A DNA stretch of 64,000 nucleotides from Apiotrichum sp. Y4204 (GCA_025531455.1 JAMYHL010000001.1:620001-684000); one strand, 5' to 3'. Shown: positions 11,501 through 25,188, numbered from the stretch's first letter. A program made the numbers and translations. Notes: generated by a model from the letters alone, not told the origin.

Positions 11501-14144
11501 AGGCGCGCTGATGGAGCGCTTCCGCATGCTGCAGCGCAAGAACCGCTTCGTGCCCCAGCTCGCGGCAGTGCTGCTGATGCTCACCAGTCACGGCCGACTT
11601 CCCCCTGCCGCCGCAGACGAGGTTCGCGAGGCCATCGAGAAGCACCGCTCAAAGTCGCCGCCGACGCCGACCATCACGGTCGACGAACAGCAGAGCATGG
11701 AGGAGGTGAAGCAGATCATCCACGCTGGCGACTCGTCGCGAGCCGCCGCGCTCGCCCCCAAGATGTTCACCCGCCACGGCAAGTTTGCGTCCTGGTCGGA
11801 GACCTGGTGGACGACTGTAATCCAAGCGGTTCAGTCGGCGGAACCCAACAAGCCTGAGCCTTTGGCTGCGGCGATGGCTCACGTGAGCGAGGTTGACAAC
11901 CACGCGGGTGACGGCTCGCTGCGTCCCGTTGTCGCCAAGTGGCTCGACACTCTCACATCAAGCCAGCGTGTGGACATTTTCGGCCGCCGACACGTCCCTC
12001 CGATTGTGAGCATGCTCGTCACACTTATTATCCAGCGGCGGCTCGGGTCGTTCGTCCTTCTCGAGAAGCTCGTCTTTCCAGAGCTTAAACACGCCGCGGG
12101 ACTCTGCACGGCGACCAACCCACGCCTATCCAGCAAACGCACGTATGCTATTGACTGGACGGTTACCCTCACCCAACAGCTGCTCCTGTGCACAGGACAC
12201 AAAACGCTGCCCCCACAGAATCTGCGTGAGGCGTACATCGTTCAGACCGCGCGAGCGACGGTTTTCCACGCCTCTAACGTGGAGAGCCTCATCCAGCATC
12301 TCCCTGTCCTCGTCGTTTTGGAGCGCTCCAAGATTGTCCAAGAGAAGACGCGTAACCAGATTGGCGACATTTTCCGCGGCCTGGCTGCGCTTCCGCAGTT
12401 CAAGACCGCCGCCTTCCGCAACCTCGATGTGCTGAAGGATGCGTTCCTCTCCAACGACTGGATCAAGCGCAGCAGCGACTCTGTCCTGGAAACCGGGATG
12501 GTGGAGGGCCTCAAGCTGATGATGTCGGATTCCACACAGGGCGTCAAGTCGTCACCTACTCTGCCAACCATTGAGTCGAATACGCGCTACTCTGCTTGGC
12601 GCTGGACCCGCGTCGTGCTGGAGATGCGAGTCGAGTTTAAGCGTTTGACAATGCGGATTGAGAATAACGACGATCCGGTCGAGGCCCGCCAGCTGCTCAC
12701 TCGCCTTGTTCGCTCCTCACTTGATCGGGAGGCGTCACCGGACGACATGGACCTGCTGGTCGAAGCGTTCCGTGGCGCGGATAGTGTTGTGGCACAGGAG
12801 ATTCTTGCAGTCGGTCTCGACCGCCTCAATGTACTGCTGTCGCAGCTTCTTTCCGCTGAGGACCAGCACCAGATCGAGGCGACCGCTCTCAGCGTCGACC
12901 TCGTGCTGCGTGTGATAGGCTCCATCGGCAGACAAGACAAGGTCGAGCCTTCGACCTCGGCGGCAAGGGATCGCCTCTTCAACCTCCTTACCGTCACGTT
13001 CCAGTCGATCGAACGCAGAGTGAGCGTCGAGGATGACTACCAGCTCTTGCCAGGCGCCAAGCCGGCCGAGGCTGGCGATATCCTCAAGGTGTCACTCAAG
13101 CTTCTGCGTTTTGTTTTGTCGGTTCCCCACGCTGAGGGCACCGTGTTGGGACAACCAAAGACGGACTATGCGGCGCTCACGACTGCATTCTTGCATCTAT
13201 CCGTCGCACTCTGCGGCCGATCCCAGCTGCATACCGACCTGGACGCACTGCGCGATCTGCTCATCTACCTTGTGGACTCCATCCCGTCGAGTTCGCTGTC
13301 GGCAGTGTATCATGCCCTCGCGTACGAAGCGTCGACGTCGCCAGTGCAGGATCTACTTGCCCGTCACCCATCCTTTGCAAGTGCCCTTCCTCGCCCGTCA
13401 TCGAGCTTGCGCGCCACAGCACTCGTCGGATCTCAGGCAGTGGATGGCGACGGGATTGCTCTGGACGACCGACCGTGGGAGATGTTTGAGCAGCTCGCTC
13501 CGCCGCCTGTGCTCAAGCATGAGGACCTGTTCTTGACGTTGAAGCCCCTCAAGGACACGACATCCATTCCAATTGCGCTGTTCAAGCCGCAGCTGACGCG
13601 CGACGCCGTGCCGAATTTGGCGACCAAGGAGACTCCACCGTGGGAGCAGGCCTCATCTGAGCGGACTCTAGGCAACGGGTTCGCTGGAGAGCCGCTCGCC
13701 GCGCGTCAGGCCGCAACGCTCCTGTACGCCAAGTCTGATGGCAAGGCACGCGAGCGCGCGCGGGAGAGGGAGGCTGAGGAGGAGAAGGAGCGGGCGAAAG
13801 ATGACCCCAAGATTCGGGAGAAGACTCCGTCCGCCATAAGCGTCAAGACTGCGAGCCCTGCGACGATATCCATCCCCCCTACGCCGGTCAAGCCCCAGGC
13901 CCGGCGCCACAGCCAACGGGTTCCCACCACAAAGGGCTCTGGCGCGGCGGCGGACCCGATCGCGATAGTCTCGGACAGCGACGATGAGGACGAACAGCCG
14001 CTCGCGAAGCGGCCGCGCACGGCCGGCAAGGCGACACGCACGAGCACGGCTGGCAAGGCGCCACGCAAGGCTGCTGCGACGAAGAAGGCGTCCACCACGA
14101 CCAAGCGTGCGGCGAGTGGCACCAAGGGCCGGAGGAAGAGTTAG
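8549..14144 (+). CDS. MED12: Mediator CDK8-module subunit MED12 (Srb8)
   Basis: Join of 8549-8795, 9111-9220, 9259-9380, 9432-11222, 11260-11350 and 11385-14144; 5121 nt, 1706 aa. After a His/Ser-rich start comes the segment YPDFYPSRPGFGQLEDEL, typical of the MED12 N-terminus. Next is the Med12 domain at about residues 160-250: RVTYNDTKRLAFLADLGNP, PLTRLMRNPVPHGF, then an ALWFIRVLGANEI motif. MED12 joins CDK8, cyclin C and MED13 in the nuclear kinase module that represses or tunes RNA polymerase II transcription. The remaining 1400 residues are mostly helical, with a Lys/Arg-rich tail ending KGRRKS that carries a charged EREAEEEKERAKDD stretch. The first intron is 315 nt; the others are 38, 51, 37 and 34 nt. 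The first ATG in this frame was taken as the start. Confidence 0.85.
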
Positions 14145-14712
14145 AGCAGGAAGACGGTGGCGCGAAGTGTGCTGGGACCTGGGAAGCGAGGCGACAGTGC
14201 AAGGTATCGTATCATCGTATCGTATCGTGTATGTCTTACCCATCATGTACTCGTGTATGCATTGATCATTCTTAGAGATTAGACCGAGACGAGGGAGGGG
14301 CAGGGGGAGCAGGAGGATGGCAATGGAGGGCCGCACTGTATCGTCATGGATGGATGACTCAGCAATGGGAGACGAGTTATACGCTCCTGCGAGCCCTGCT
14401 CACCACGCTCAGCAACGCGCAAGCGTCGCGATGCACGTCGACGCGCGAGGCCGCGCAGTCCGCAGCGAGGCGTCGCGGCGCAACGCATGCTGGAACGGTA
14501 ACCTCGGCGACGGCGGAGACTGTGTACTAGCGCCAAAGGCAAAAAGAGCCGGGTGGGGTGCCGCCTCCACCCAACTTTTTTGGGTGGAGACACAGTGCTA
14601 CAACTCTTGAGATGGTGGCAACAGCGTCAGCGGCAGCAAGCAGCGATAACGAGAAAGATTGCACACTTCCCAGCTCTTGTCATTTCTTGCATCCATCCAT
14701 CCCACATCCATA
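14145..14712. other. Intergenic region between MED12 and the HIRAN-SNF2 gene
   Basis: These 568 bp hold the MED12 3' end, with an ATCGT-like short repeat around 14203-14230, and the promoter of the downstream gene, which includes the hairpin listed separately. Confidence 0.5.
14565..14589. repeat. Perfect 10-bp inverted repeat with 5-nt loop
   Basis: CTCCACCCAA (14565-14574) is followed by a T-rich 5-nt loop and its exact reverse complement (14580-14589). It lies 124 nt before the ATG of the HIRAN-SNF2-RING gene, so it may be in its promoter or 5' leader. Confidence 0.8.
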
Positions 14713-17700
14713 ATGTCCAGCACACCCGCGCCGCGCTGGACGACCGCCGAGGAGGCGAGTATGGCAGGTGAGGCACCCGCAGGATCGGCATCTGCATCGG
14801 CATCGGCATCGGCATCGGCGGCAGCATCGACATTCCCACCAGCACCAGCAACGGCAACACCGCCCGCACCAACATCAGCAGCATTTGCCAGTGCGGCGCC
14901 GACGATTGACCTCACCGGTGACTCGGACAGCGACGCGCCGCCTCCCCCTCCGTCACGCGGCGGCGAACACGACCACAGCCGGGACCGCGAACGCGACCGG
15001 CGGCGAGCGATGCCTGCGGTGCCTGCAGTGCCGCCGATGCCCACTCACGTGCCGGGCGGTCCAGGCGGTTCGGGGGGCTCGGTCGGTGGCGTGCGCGCTG
15101 GGAACGGGGCTGCGGGCGGTAATGTTGACATGGAAGGGCACAGGGAAAGGGAAGGAGGAAATGGAGATGCGCTTCGCACCACACACGGCGCACCATCCGA
15201 CAGCAGCGGCGGTAATGGCAACGGCAACGGCAATGGTAATGATGGTGACAGCGATAGCAGCGACGACATTGTGATCACCGCGTCGACTGGGCCGACGCGC
15301 ACGCTGCCCGCACACCGACGGGGTGTCATGTCCGCGCGACGGCCTGGAACAACAGACGCTCGCACCAGGGACGACAATAGGAATCCACACTCGTATCGGC
15401 ACACTCAATCTCATCATCCACATCCTCATCCCTACCATTCTTCATCTTCATCTTCATTCTCTCATTCTATCCCATCACCACATCTCCCGCCGTCATTCTC
15501 AAACGGAACTGGCACCTCTTCAGCACCACATCGGTATCCGGGCACCTTCCAGAACCACCCCGCAAACTTTGCCCCGTACGGCGCCGTCCCCAGCGGCTTC
15601 CCCTCCGCCTCGTCATCGGCTTTGGCGTCGGCCTCGGCCTCAGGCTCAGCGACTCCCCACCCAGGCTTTGCATACTCGCACGGCGTCAGCGTCCCCTCCC
15701 TCCCCGCACTTCCAGGCATGTCATCTGCCATGTCGGTCCCCTCTCTCCCAGGCGTGCCCGGCGTCCCCTCTCTCCCAGGCAACGGCTCGTACGGCGACGG
15801 CTCCGCGTCTGCGCCGATAGACGTCGATCAGATCGCCCACCTCAGTCCGCGCACGCCGATATGTATCGGCGGCTTCATGAGCCGCGCCATCATGCTCTAC
15901 CCCAAATCCGCCGTCACTGCCGGCATGCCCTCGCCGTCTGACGGGACCGATGATTGGGAGATTGTCAACTACCGCTCGGTCGAGATGCTTCGCGTCAAGC
16001 TAAAGGTGAGTTGAACGGTTGGACGCGCTTGCTCGCCATCAAAATCTGCGGGCCCTGGCCTCGAGGAAGCGGCATAGGGCTGCAGAATGTCGAGACCCTG
16101 CCGCCTCCACCAGGTGGCGAATGTTTTTCCAGCTGTGGTGTTGTTTCGAACAGTGGTGGTCATTGTTCCTTGGCGGACATTGTTCCCATTGTCCTCATCG
16201 TCGCGACCATGTCTAACACACTCTGACACGCAATCCGTCTTACACATACTGACGAGACAGCTGCGTCGAGCAGGTTCCATTCCCCGCCAGGACGAACCGT
16301 GGTCGGCAACCGACGTTGATGCCATTCAGGTCATGACTCGTGAGAACCCACCCCTGATCACATCAGCTGACGCCCAGCGAGCATGGCCACATATATCGGT
16401 GATCTCGACTCACACGTCGCGAGTGTGTTGATTCCCATGCTCAAGCGCGGCCTCTGTCGCCTCGAGGGCTTTGCCGTCCGTATCCCGCCAGAGGGTGCGC
16501 AGTACGAGTGCAGGATCAACATCCTCATCTTCACCCTCCCGTCGAATGTGCGTTACATAGCCGACACGCTCACTGCGCACTCGCTCTACCTCCTCGACCC
16601 GTTGCCGCCGTACGACCCAAGCCGCCACACCGACGCGCCAGAGTACCACAATGCCCACGGAAGCGGCGAACGCGCCATGCAGCTGTACCAGGCGCACAGG
16701 CGGGGGCAGAGTGTCGCAAACGGCCAGTTCAACCCCGCGACGGACAAGGCGCGCCAGGTCGAAGTGCAGCGGAGACAGGCGGAGGCAATCATGGACGAGC
16801 TCGGCACCGGCGTCGAACTGGAGGAGAGCGAGCCGGGATTCATCCGCACCCAATTGTTCCCGCACCAGCGCAAGGCGCTCACATTCCTCCTCCAGGGCGA
16901 GCAAGACCAGCGGAGTCTCAAGGACGCCCGCAAGCTGGCAGACCGCATGGACAAGAAGGAGGGAAGCGCGGGCGCAGCAACAGACGGAAGCGCCAAAGAC
17001 GTGGAGAAGGAGGGTGGAGAGAAAGAGAGCGTCGACTCTGACGCCAGTGGGAAGAACAAGGGCAAGGAGAAGGAGGAGGAAAAGTCCAAAAAGGACAAGA
17101 AGTCCAAGGACAAGCTCGACTCGTCCCGCTCGCTCTGGGAGGGAGAACGTGATGAGAAGGGTCGCCTGCGTATCTGGAAGAACAAGATCACGGGCGAGAA
17201 GGTGCGCTTGAAGAAGGGCGAGCGGCCGCTGGACTGCAAGGGCGCCATCCTTGCCGACGATGTGAGTGCGAATGTTTGAGGTTGTGCAGTTCGGCCGAGG
17301 ACGAACGCTGTCGGGCGAGAATGGCAGAATTGCTGACATCCAGATGGGTCTTGGAAAGACGCTCTCAGTCGTCTCGCTCATTGCCGCGACACGCAGCGCC
17401 GCGCTCGACTGGGCGGCCAAGCCTCTCGAACCTGTTGCCCCAGTGGACCGCGAGACGACACCAAAGCTCGACGCCTCGGCCATGCAAACCAAGATCTTCG
17501 GCATGCCGGATGCCGATGAGGAGCTCGTTAATGGCAAGGGCAAGAAGCGTCGTCGCCCAGAGCCAGAGCCGACCGACACAGAAGTGATGCAGCGCGTCCG
17601 TCGGTCACGCATACAACGCCGCTCCAAGGGCACGTTGCTCGTGTGCCCCATGTCGACGATGACCAACTGGGAGGACCAGATCAAAGAGCACTGGGACGGC

Positions 17701-19868
17701 AATGTCGAGGTTGTTGGTGGGCTCAACAGCTCGGGGGTCAAGACGGAGCCCAAATCCAAATCCCAGCCGCCCTCTGACCCAGACGACTTTGAGAACCTCC
17801 GCGTGTACATCTACCACGGACCGTCACGCAACATGAACCCCGCGTTCCTCTCTGGGTTTGACATCGTGATTACCTCATATAGCACGCTTGCGAACGAGTA
17901 CTCGAAGCAGTGCGCAACGTGTGGCGATGACGAGACGCCGCTTGATACCGGCACCTTGGCGAACAGCGATGATGAGCAGTCCCGGTCGTCAGCCGGGACA
18001 CTTGGGACCAAAACACCCGACGAAGGCGTCAAGCCAGCCGAACTCGCAGCTGCGCTCCTCAATAAGGGCAAGGGACGGAAAAAGGCGCCGGCCCGCAGCG
18101 GCGAGCAGCCGTCAGCCCTCCAGTCCATCGACTGGTTCCGTATTGTGCTTGACGAAGCGCACAACATCAAATCTGCGTCAACCATAGCCTGCAAGGCGTC
18201 TTGTGCGCTGGAAGCCGACCGCCGCATCGCGCTCACAGGTACACCTATCCAGAACAAGATCGACGACGTGTGGGCGCTGTTCAAGTTCCTTCGTCTGAGC
18301 CCCATCAACGAACGCGAAGTGTTTTCAAAGTACATCACCACTCCGTGCAAAACGGGTGATCCTGTGGGCGTTGCGCGCTTGCAGCTCGTCATGCGGACTT
18401 GCACGCTGCGTCGGACGAAAGACACGATCACCAAGGACGGCAAGAAGATTCTCGATCTTCCGCCACGCATCGAGCTTGAGCAGTGGCTGCACCTTCGCGA
18501 AGACGAGCGCAAAATATACGATGAACGCCTTGGAGAGATCCAGGAGGACATTCAGCACCTGAAAGCAACCAAGCAGCTGACGAAAAATTATGCGCATGTT
18601 CTGCAGCAGCTGTTGCGCCTGCGCCAGACCGCCAATCATATCGACCTCCCATCTGCGGGCCAGGTTGAGGAGGATTATGACGGCACCATCATGGACTATG
18701 AGCTGGCTTGCCAGGGCATCGACAAGTACGGCCTGAGTCTTCCGCGTGCGCAGTCAGTCATGTCTTATCTCAAGGATACGGACGGCGCCCTCTGCTACGA
18801 GTGCCAGCACGACTTTGGTCCGCTCTTCCCGTCCATCATTGGCCTCGGCGAAGACGAACCTCCCAAACCTGTCGAGGTCGAGGGCAAGAAGGCAAAGAAA
18901 CCAGTGCGCCCAATCCTGACAAAGTGTAAACACGTTGTCTGCCCGGCATGCTTCAAACGCTCGGTGTACTCTCCCTATCCGAAGAAGATTGCTGGTGTCT
19001 CGCGTCAATGCGCAAAGTGCGAGAAGATGCTCCGCCTCGACCTCGACATTATGGAAGTCACACCGCCCAACTCGGATGAGCCCGAGGACATCCCGAAGCG
19101 CGTCGTTCGCCGCAAGAAGTGGACACGGAAAGACGGCGAAGATCTCATACTCTCAACCAAGATGGACTGGCTCAAGAATGAGCTCCTTCGTCATTCCCGC
19201 GCGATGCCCGGCAGCGCCAATTACGACCTGTACTGTGAGCCTGTGGACCCGGAAACGCTGCCGGCGGACAAAGACGGCGTCAAACACGATTCCATGATAT
19301 ACGACGCCGAGGGCTTCCCGATCCCGAGTAAAGGCATCATTTTGTGAGTCTATAGCGTGGTGAGTCACATCAGCTAACACGTCCAGCTCGCAGTGGACCA
19401 CGATGCTCGACCGTATTGAGGACATGCTCATTGAGCTCAAAATCCTCTACTGTCGTTTGGACGGAACGATGACCCGCGAGCAGCGTGCCCAGGCCATGGA
19501 GGATTTGCGAACAAAGCCCACCGTCGAGGTCATGCTCGTGTCGACGCGCGCTGGCGGTGTAGGTCTCAACCTCGTGTCCGCCAACCGCGCATACCTTGTT
19601 GATCCCTACTGGAACCCTAGTGTCGAGGCGCAGGCCATCGACCGCGTGCACCGCATGGGACAGAAGAAACCCGTCACGGCGATCAAGCTCCTCGTCTATA
19701 ACTCCGTCGAGGAGAAGCTCGTTAAGCTGCAGCAGAAGAAAGCGGATCTCGCAAACCTTAGTCTCAAGAACATGTCGCGCCAGGAACTGTTGGAGCAAAA
19801 GGTGAATTGTCGATTTGTTCTCAAAGCTGACCTCTCAGGCCGACGAACTTGCCCAGCTGTTCAGCTAA
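14713..19868 (+). CDS. Rad5/HLTF-family HIRAN-SNF2-RING ATPase and putative ubiquitin ligase
   Basis: Join of 14713-16005, 16261-16339, 16378-17261, 17344-19343, 19387-19801 and 19839-19868; 4701 nt, 1566 aa. The first ~380 residues are low-complexity (Ser/Ala, His and Pro runs). A HIRAN-like domain spans the first introns (about 390-540: TPICIGGFMSR, then MATYIGDLDSHVASVLIP). The SNF2 ATPase follows: MGLGKT at residues 753-758, DEAH near 1022, and RIALTGTPIQN. A C3HC4 RING (CYEC, CKHVVC, PAC, CAKC; about 1235-1320) interrupts the two helicase halves. The helicase C half has LVSTRAGGVGLNL and DRVHRMGQ. This order is that of Rad5/HLTF, which polyubiquitinate PCNA and remodel stalled forks in error-free damage tolerance. 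A Lys/Glu-rich insert lies between HIRAN and the ATPase. The last coding exon is 30 nt. A paralogous function cannot be excluded. Confidence 0.87.
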
Positions 19869-20350
19869 CCGCACAACCCGCACATACATGCCAACTCATA
19901 CCCGTCTCCTATTCCCCCATCCTGTCTGTCAATCTCTCGGTCCTGATCCTTGTTACACCCGACCCTCCCACATGCACCGCATTTCACACCCATTGTGTCT
20001 ACCGTCTCGTCCCCTGTTCTTATATCACATGATGCATCCCTCCTGGGGCCTACGGCTTGGGCTTGTGCGTTTCTCCTTCATTAGCTGGATCTGGTTGAAA
20101 TGGAATGGAATGGAGTGAAATGAAGTGCTCTGAAATGAAATGGATCCGGGTGGTAGCATGTGGGCTGGGTGGCAGTGAAATGGGATTGGGATGGAATGGT
20201 AAGGGATGGAATATATAGCAAGCGCAAGCGGCAACAAGCTGTGTCGTGCAAGCGGAATATATGGCGCTGAGGCGAATGAGAAACGATTGTATCGAGACGA
20301 AAGAGGCCGGATGTTATATCTTCTGGGTACTGTTACTTGGTACTGGTTGA
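19869..20350. other. Convergent intergenic region
   Basis: These are the 3' flanks of the HIRAN-SNF2 gene and the DENN gene. A stretch around 20095-20150 is built from short GGAATG/GAAATG-like words (TGGAATGGAATGG); otherwise nothing was found. Confidence 0.5.
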
Positions 20351-23300
20351 TCAACCAAACGTCACGGTCGTGGTGGAAATGACGCTGGCGGGACGGTCGT
20401 CGAGGTCGACAGTGCGCTCCTTGCGGCGGTCGTCGTGGTAGCGCATGCTGTCGATGCTGTCCACCGGGGTGAGGATTATCTCGCGGCTGGCGCGCAGCGA
20501 CGCGCGCTTGTCCGACTTGACGGATCCCGGGGTCGACTCGACCGACTCGTAGCTCTTCTGCTGCTTGACGCGACGGGGCGGCGGGCGAAGGACAACGGGG
20601 CGGAACGTGTTGGGCCGCGGGCGGAGGATTGAGCGGCGAGGCGTGTCGTGGCCTGCAGTGTCGGTCTGCTCGGCTATGGGCGTCGCGCAGTCGTCCGTCC
20701 CGTCGTCGCTTGGTGCCGTGACTGCCACCGTGGCGGGAGTCTGGAGGTCGGACGTGGGTGAGAGCGAAGGTGACGACAGCCTGGCGGTGCCCGGTGCCTC
20801 GCCGTCGTCCAGCTCGCGCGACTCGTCGGCAACCACCTCGGTGCTCGTGTCGCCATTGGCACTCGAGGCACCGTCGTGCTGCTCGTCGGACATGGACTCG
20901 GCCAAGTGGTGCACGGGGGCGAGGGCGAGCTCGAGCTGAGTTGTCAATAACCTTTCGTGCTGTTAAACCCACCTTGGCCTGGATGACCGCCACACGGTGG
21001 CTGATGCCGTCCGATTTGCTCAGAGCCAGTATGCGGTCGGCGCTGGAGACCTGGTCCATGTCGAGAATAGAGCCGAGACCGCGGCGGACAGATCCCTCGT
21101 TGAGCTGACCAAGGACACTCATCGGCTTGCCTGCCGAGTCTACGGAGAAGGTGGTTTGGGTGGAGTCACGAGTCTGTGGCCGCTTGCGGCGGATGGAGCT
21201 GTTCGTGGGCGTCGAGGAGATGGTGCGTGGCGACGTGGGCTGCGACTTGCCGTCCTCGCACGTGCCGTTCGTCGACGTCCCATCGTCGAGATCGACATAG
21301 GGTAAGTGCTGCAGGGCGCTCGTGATCTGAAGCTCAATGATGTCCATAATCTCGTTACGCTCGCGCTCGAGCTCCTGGATCCTGATCGTCAGGGTTGGAA
21401 CAGAAGGAGATGGAAATAACGGGATGACTCACGAGTGGTGCATGTCAGAGAGCTGGCGCATCGCCTCGGCACGAGCATCCTCAGTCTGGGACAGCTTCTC
21501 CTGCAGCTCATTGTTGACCTTCTCCTGCTGCGAGTTGACTGCGGGGTGAGCATTCAACACAGACTGGTCACCCACTGTTCGAGAGACGGCGCGCCTCGCG
21601 CTGCTCGCGGTCGATCTTGGCCTTGAGATCCTCGGCCTCGCGCGACAGGCGCTCGGCATACTTTTCAAACGTCTCAAAACGGTGCTTCCACTGCTCGCCC
21701 TCCTGAACAAGCTTCTGAAGACGGCGGGTGATACGCGCGACCTTGAGCTCAAAGTCGTCACGCTTTTCAACATAATGAACTGTTGTCAGCTAATGCCAAA
21801 CGGTGGTTTAGCTCACGGGCACGCTTGCGCATCATGAGCTTGGCAAGGCGCTCGTTGGCGGTGAGCTGCTCCTGCTGGCGCGCAAAGCCGGACTTCGTGA
21901 GACGCTTGAAGAGCGACGGCTTCTTGTGCTGCGGCGGTTAGACACCATACGTTTGCCAACTGTAACTCACCCTGTCAGCCATGATCTTGTCAAAGACAGC
22001 AATGACGGCGCTCTGATGCCACCAGTTAGGCGTAGAGAGGCGGCCCGAGAGGTAACGCGGGCGCGCAGGGCCATGGTAGATCCGGTGGATGTTGCGGAAC
22101 GAGCCCTTGGGGAACGATACACGGTACTCGGTGGGAACGGACTTTTCCGCAGCTGCTGGTCAGTGGTGATCAGCCGGAGTGACAGTGGTGACATACGATA
22201 ATCAGGCCCAAGCGCCTCGAGCAGCTTGGCACGCGCTTTCTCGCGCTTGTGGCGGGGTGTGACCACATTGGGCGGCAGCGACTTGTACGACAGCGCGCTG
22301 GAGGTTAGCGGGAGTCAACTGGCCCAACTCACTTCATGTCAAGATCCACAATGACGACTTCGGGGGGCACGCTGATCATGTAACGGCACTCGGTGGCCAT
22401 ACCCTGGCGGTCAGTCGCTGACAAAGAGCTGATACTATGTGACTTACTATAATGTACGGTCCGGGATCCTCGACCACAAACGTGGTGTCACGCTATTGTC
22501 AGCAGAGCTCGCAGCACAGACCTACCGCATGAATGTTTGGAAGCGCTATGCCGTTCCAGCCGCGCAGCTCGACAATGTACTTGAGTGTCTCAACAGCAGC
22601 ACCAAGCATGGCGGGGTGACGCGAGCAGAAAATGACGCGGCCCGAGTTGGAGAGCGCCACTTCGACGATGGTCATGATGTGGTCGACGTCCAGAGCCTGG
22701 AAGATTGGCCAAAGCTGGAAGTCGACCTTGATGGTGCCCTTGTCAAAGTCAAGCGCACCAGGCATGGTCGCCTCGACCGTGACCTCGTCCTCGGCAGTCA
22801 GTCCAATAGGTATGCGGAAGACGTCGCCGGGGCGGGGCGCCTCGGTATTGAGGAGGGAGAAGATCTGGCGCATGTGCGCGCGAGCATCCTTCGAGTATCG
22901 AGCCCACTGAGAGTTAGAAGCCGACGTAAACATGGAAACTCACACTCAGGCGCAGGTAGTCCTGCATGACATCGTAAATGGGGTAGCGCGAGACTGCGGT
23001 TAGAAGCAATACACACTCGATGCTCACCAAGCGTAAGCGCATACGGGAGCCAGAAGACATCGCAGTTCTCGCCGTAGGCGGGCGATATGTCGCCGATAGA
23101 GTAGTCGACGTCGGTGGTGGTGAAGGTGGTCTCTATGTCCGAGTCGCTCATGCCCGTCTCGCTGGCGGTGTAGTCGCTCGCGGCGCCGCCCTTGCGGCTG
23201 CTGAGGGCCATGGGCATCCACGGCGTCTTGGAGCGGCGCGCCTTGGCGCGGTCGCGGGCCGCTGAGTCGGAGAGCATCGAGTCAAGGCGCATGCGGCGCT

Positions 23301-25084
23301 GCTTGAACTCCTTGAGCTTCTGCGAGCGGTCCTTGTCCGCGTGCGACCACACCGTGAGTGTGACACCATAGAACACCAGGTCGGACGAGCCGCTGGATTC
23401 ACGCAGACGGCCCTGCTCGGTGGGCTGGTTGCCACCGGAAGGGACATACGAGTTGAACGAGTTCGCGTCCAAGGCAGTCTTGTTACGCTGCGCGGTCATC
23501 GCGTCCAGCGTGCTTTGGCGAGCGACAGAGAACGAGAATGTGTGGCATGTGGTCGGCGGCGCAAGGGTGGAGTTGACAACCTCGACGTCCTTGGGATGCG
23601 CATACTTCATTGTACGCGCAACAAGGCGTGAGGGGCCATCGGGACCAGTACCGGGCACCGAACGTCCAGTGACCTCACGACGTGTTGAGTTGTTCATACT
23701 ACGCTGAGAGCCCTTCTTACCCCAGTCCTCGCTCTTCTCGCCCGAAAAGGTGCTACCAAGCATGTCGGGGCGCCAGAAAACCGCAAGCGAGTCTTCAAGG
23801 GGCTGCACGCCCTGCGTCGAGTCCTTGTCGGAGAGAGCCCATTGCGAGGGGTCCTGTGTGTCAGCTAGGCATAACAAGGTTGACCCCAGTGTGCGGAGGC
23901 GAATTGGCACAAGTGAGACATTTGTAAGACATTGACCAGGCGGTCGCCGAGATCTGGGTCCACAGTGCACACGTTCTACTCCACACATTCCTCGCGACGC
24001 CACATACCTTTCCCAGGCCTGAAACAAGATAGAGACACGCAAGGCTGGGGCGCGGGTCGACTGTGGGCTTGTCTTCCTTCTGTTTGTTTCCGAGGCTTTG
24101 GACGGACCGGTTAACCGGATGGTCAAAGCTGGGGATGACGCCGACACCGGCTTCCGAACCAGGAGGGGAGATGGGGAGCGCCGAGAGACGGTCGCTCGCT
24201 TCGGCCCGTTCCATCTCCTTGCGTGTCATGCGCGGGGGCGGATGAAGCGATCCTACGACCTTGGGAGGCTCACGAGGAGCGGGGGAAAGGGAAACGCTCG
24301 GATTGCCGTTGGCACCGGCACTGGGACCGGCCTCTGCACTCATATGGTGGGCTCCGGGATCGAGGTGGGCGGGAAGCGGGGGGATGGGCGGATGACGGGG
24401 TTTTGACGAGCCCGTTGCGGATCGGAGGACCGAGCGACGTGACCCGCGAGAGGCCCGGTCGTCGTCTGGGGATTCACGGACACCATTTGCGGGGCGTGAC
24501 TCGAACGAGATGCTGCGGACCGAGCCGGGACGGATCGTCGGGGCAGGTGCACCGTCAGGGGGCGGGCGGGGGAAAACACGGGGCCCAGTGGCACTGGCGG
24601 GGGAAGGGACGCGTTCGCGCTCGAGGGAGCTCGGCCTGGGGGATGGCGGCGCCGACGAGGGAGGGGAAGTGGGGTAGTCGGGCGATGTTGGAGAAGCGGG
24701 AGAGGAAGTGAGAGTGGTCAGGCCTGCAGCGGCACTGGCAGCAGCGAGGGTGTCCGCGTTGAAGACAGACTGGGATGCGGTGGGGGAAGGGGAGGGAACG
24801 GCGAGGAAGGAGGGTTGCTGGCCGGCGAGGTGGTGTGGGTGGCCGTTGGCAAGCTGTTGCTGGTGGCCGTTGCTGTAGGCTTTGTGGGATGACGCCGAGG
24901 GAGCTGGAGGAGGGTAGGAGGAAGAGGGAACCTGATGATGGGGCTGCTGAACTTGGTGTTGCGCTGGCTCTTCCGGCATCTCCTGCTCGAGGACGAGATC
25001 TGGGTGGTCCTGGCTTGTGCGGCCGGACGGGCCGTGGTCCCCGCCGTTGAAGGCTGAGAGGCGGTGGAGCTGTGCCATTGACAT
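20351..25084 (-). CDS. DENN-domain protein with C-terminal coiled coil (putative Rab GEF)
   Basis: Complement join of 13 exons: 24008-25084, 23028-23853, 22944-22993, 22526-22906, 22448-22492, 22333-22403, 22197-22297, 21971-22152, 21817-21928, 21576-21779, 21433-21538, 20973-21381 and 20351-20935; 4149 nt, 1382 aa. The first ~350 residues are disordered and Ser/Pro-rich. The tripartite DENN region follows: FYGVTLTVW, ENCDVFWLPYALTL, then SRYPIYDVMQDYLRLSWARY. The cDENN core holds LWPIFQALDVDHIMTIVEVA and RVIFCSRHPAMLGA. DENN proteins activate Rab GTPases in membrane traffic. Behind it are coiled-coil heptads (about 880-1010) and a Ser-rich tail. Introns are mostly 33-51 nt. The acceptor at 22153/22156 is a tandem CAGCAG. 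ATG 25084 is the first ATG for more than 800 nt of upstream minus strand, hence this start. Confidence 0.78.
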
Positions 25085-25153
25085 TTGGCGACGACGTGGG
25101 GTTATAGGATGGGCGATATGGGGAAGGAGAAGTGGACGGAGCGGCGGCGGAGG

Positions 25154-25159
<6 letters not shown>

Positions 25160-25186
<27 letters not shown>
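25160..25186 (-). repeat. (CAG)9 trinucleotide run
   Basis: Nine CTG triplets on the plus strand read as CAG on the minus strand, 76 nt upstream of the DENN-gene ATG and in its reading frame (would encode poly-Gln if translated). Confidence 0.85.
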
Positions 25187-25188
<2 letters not shown>

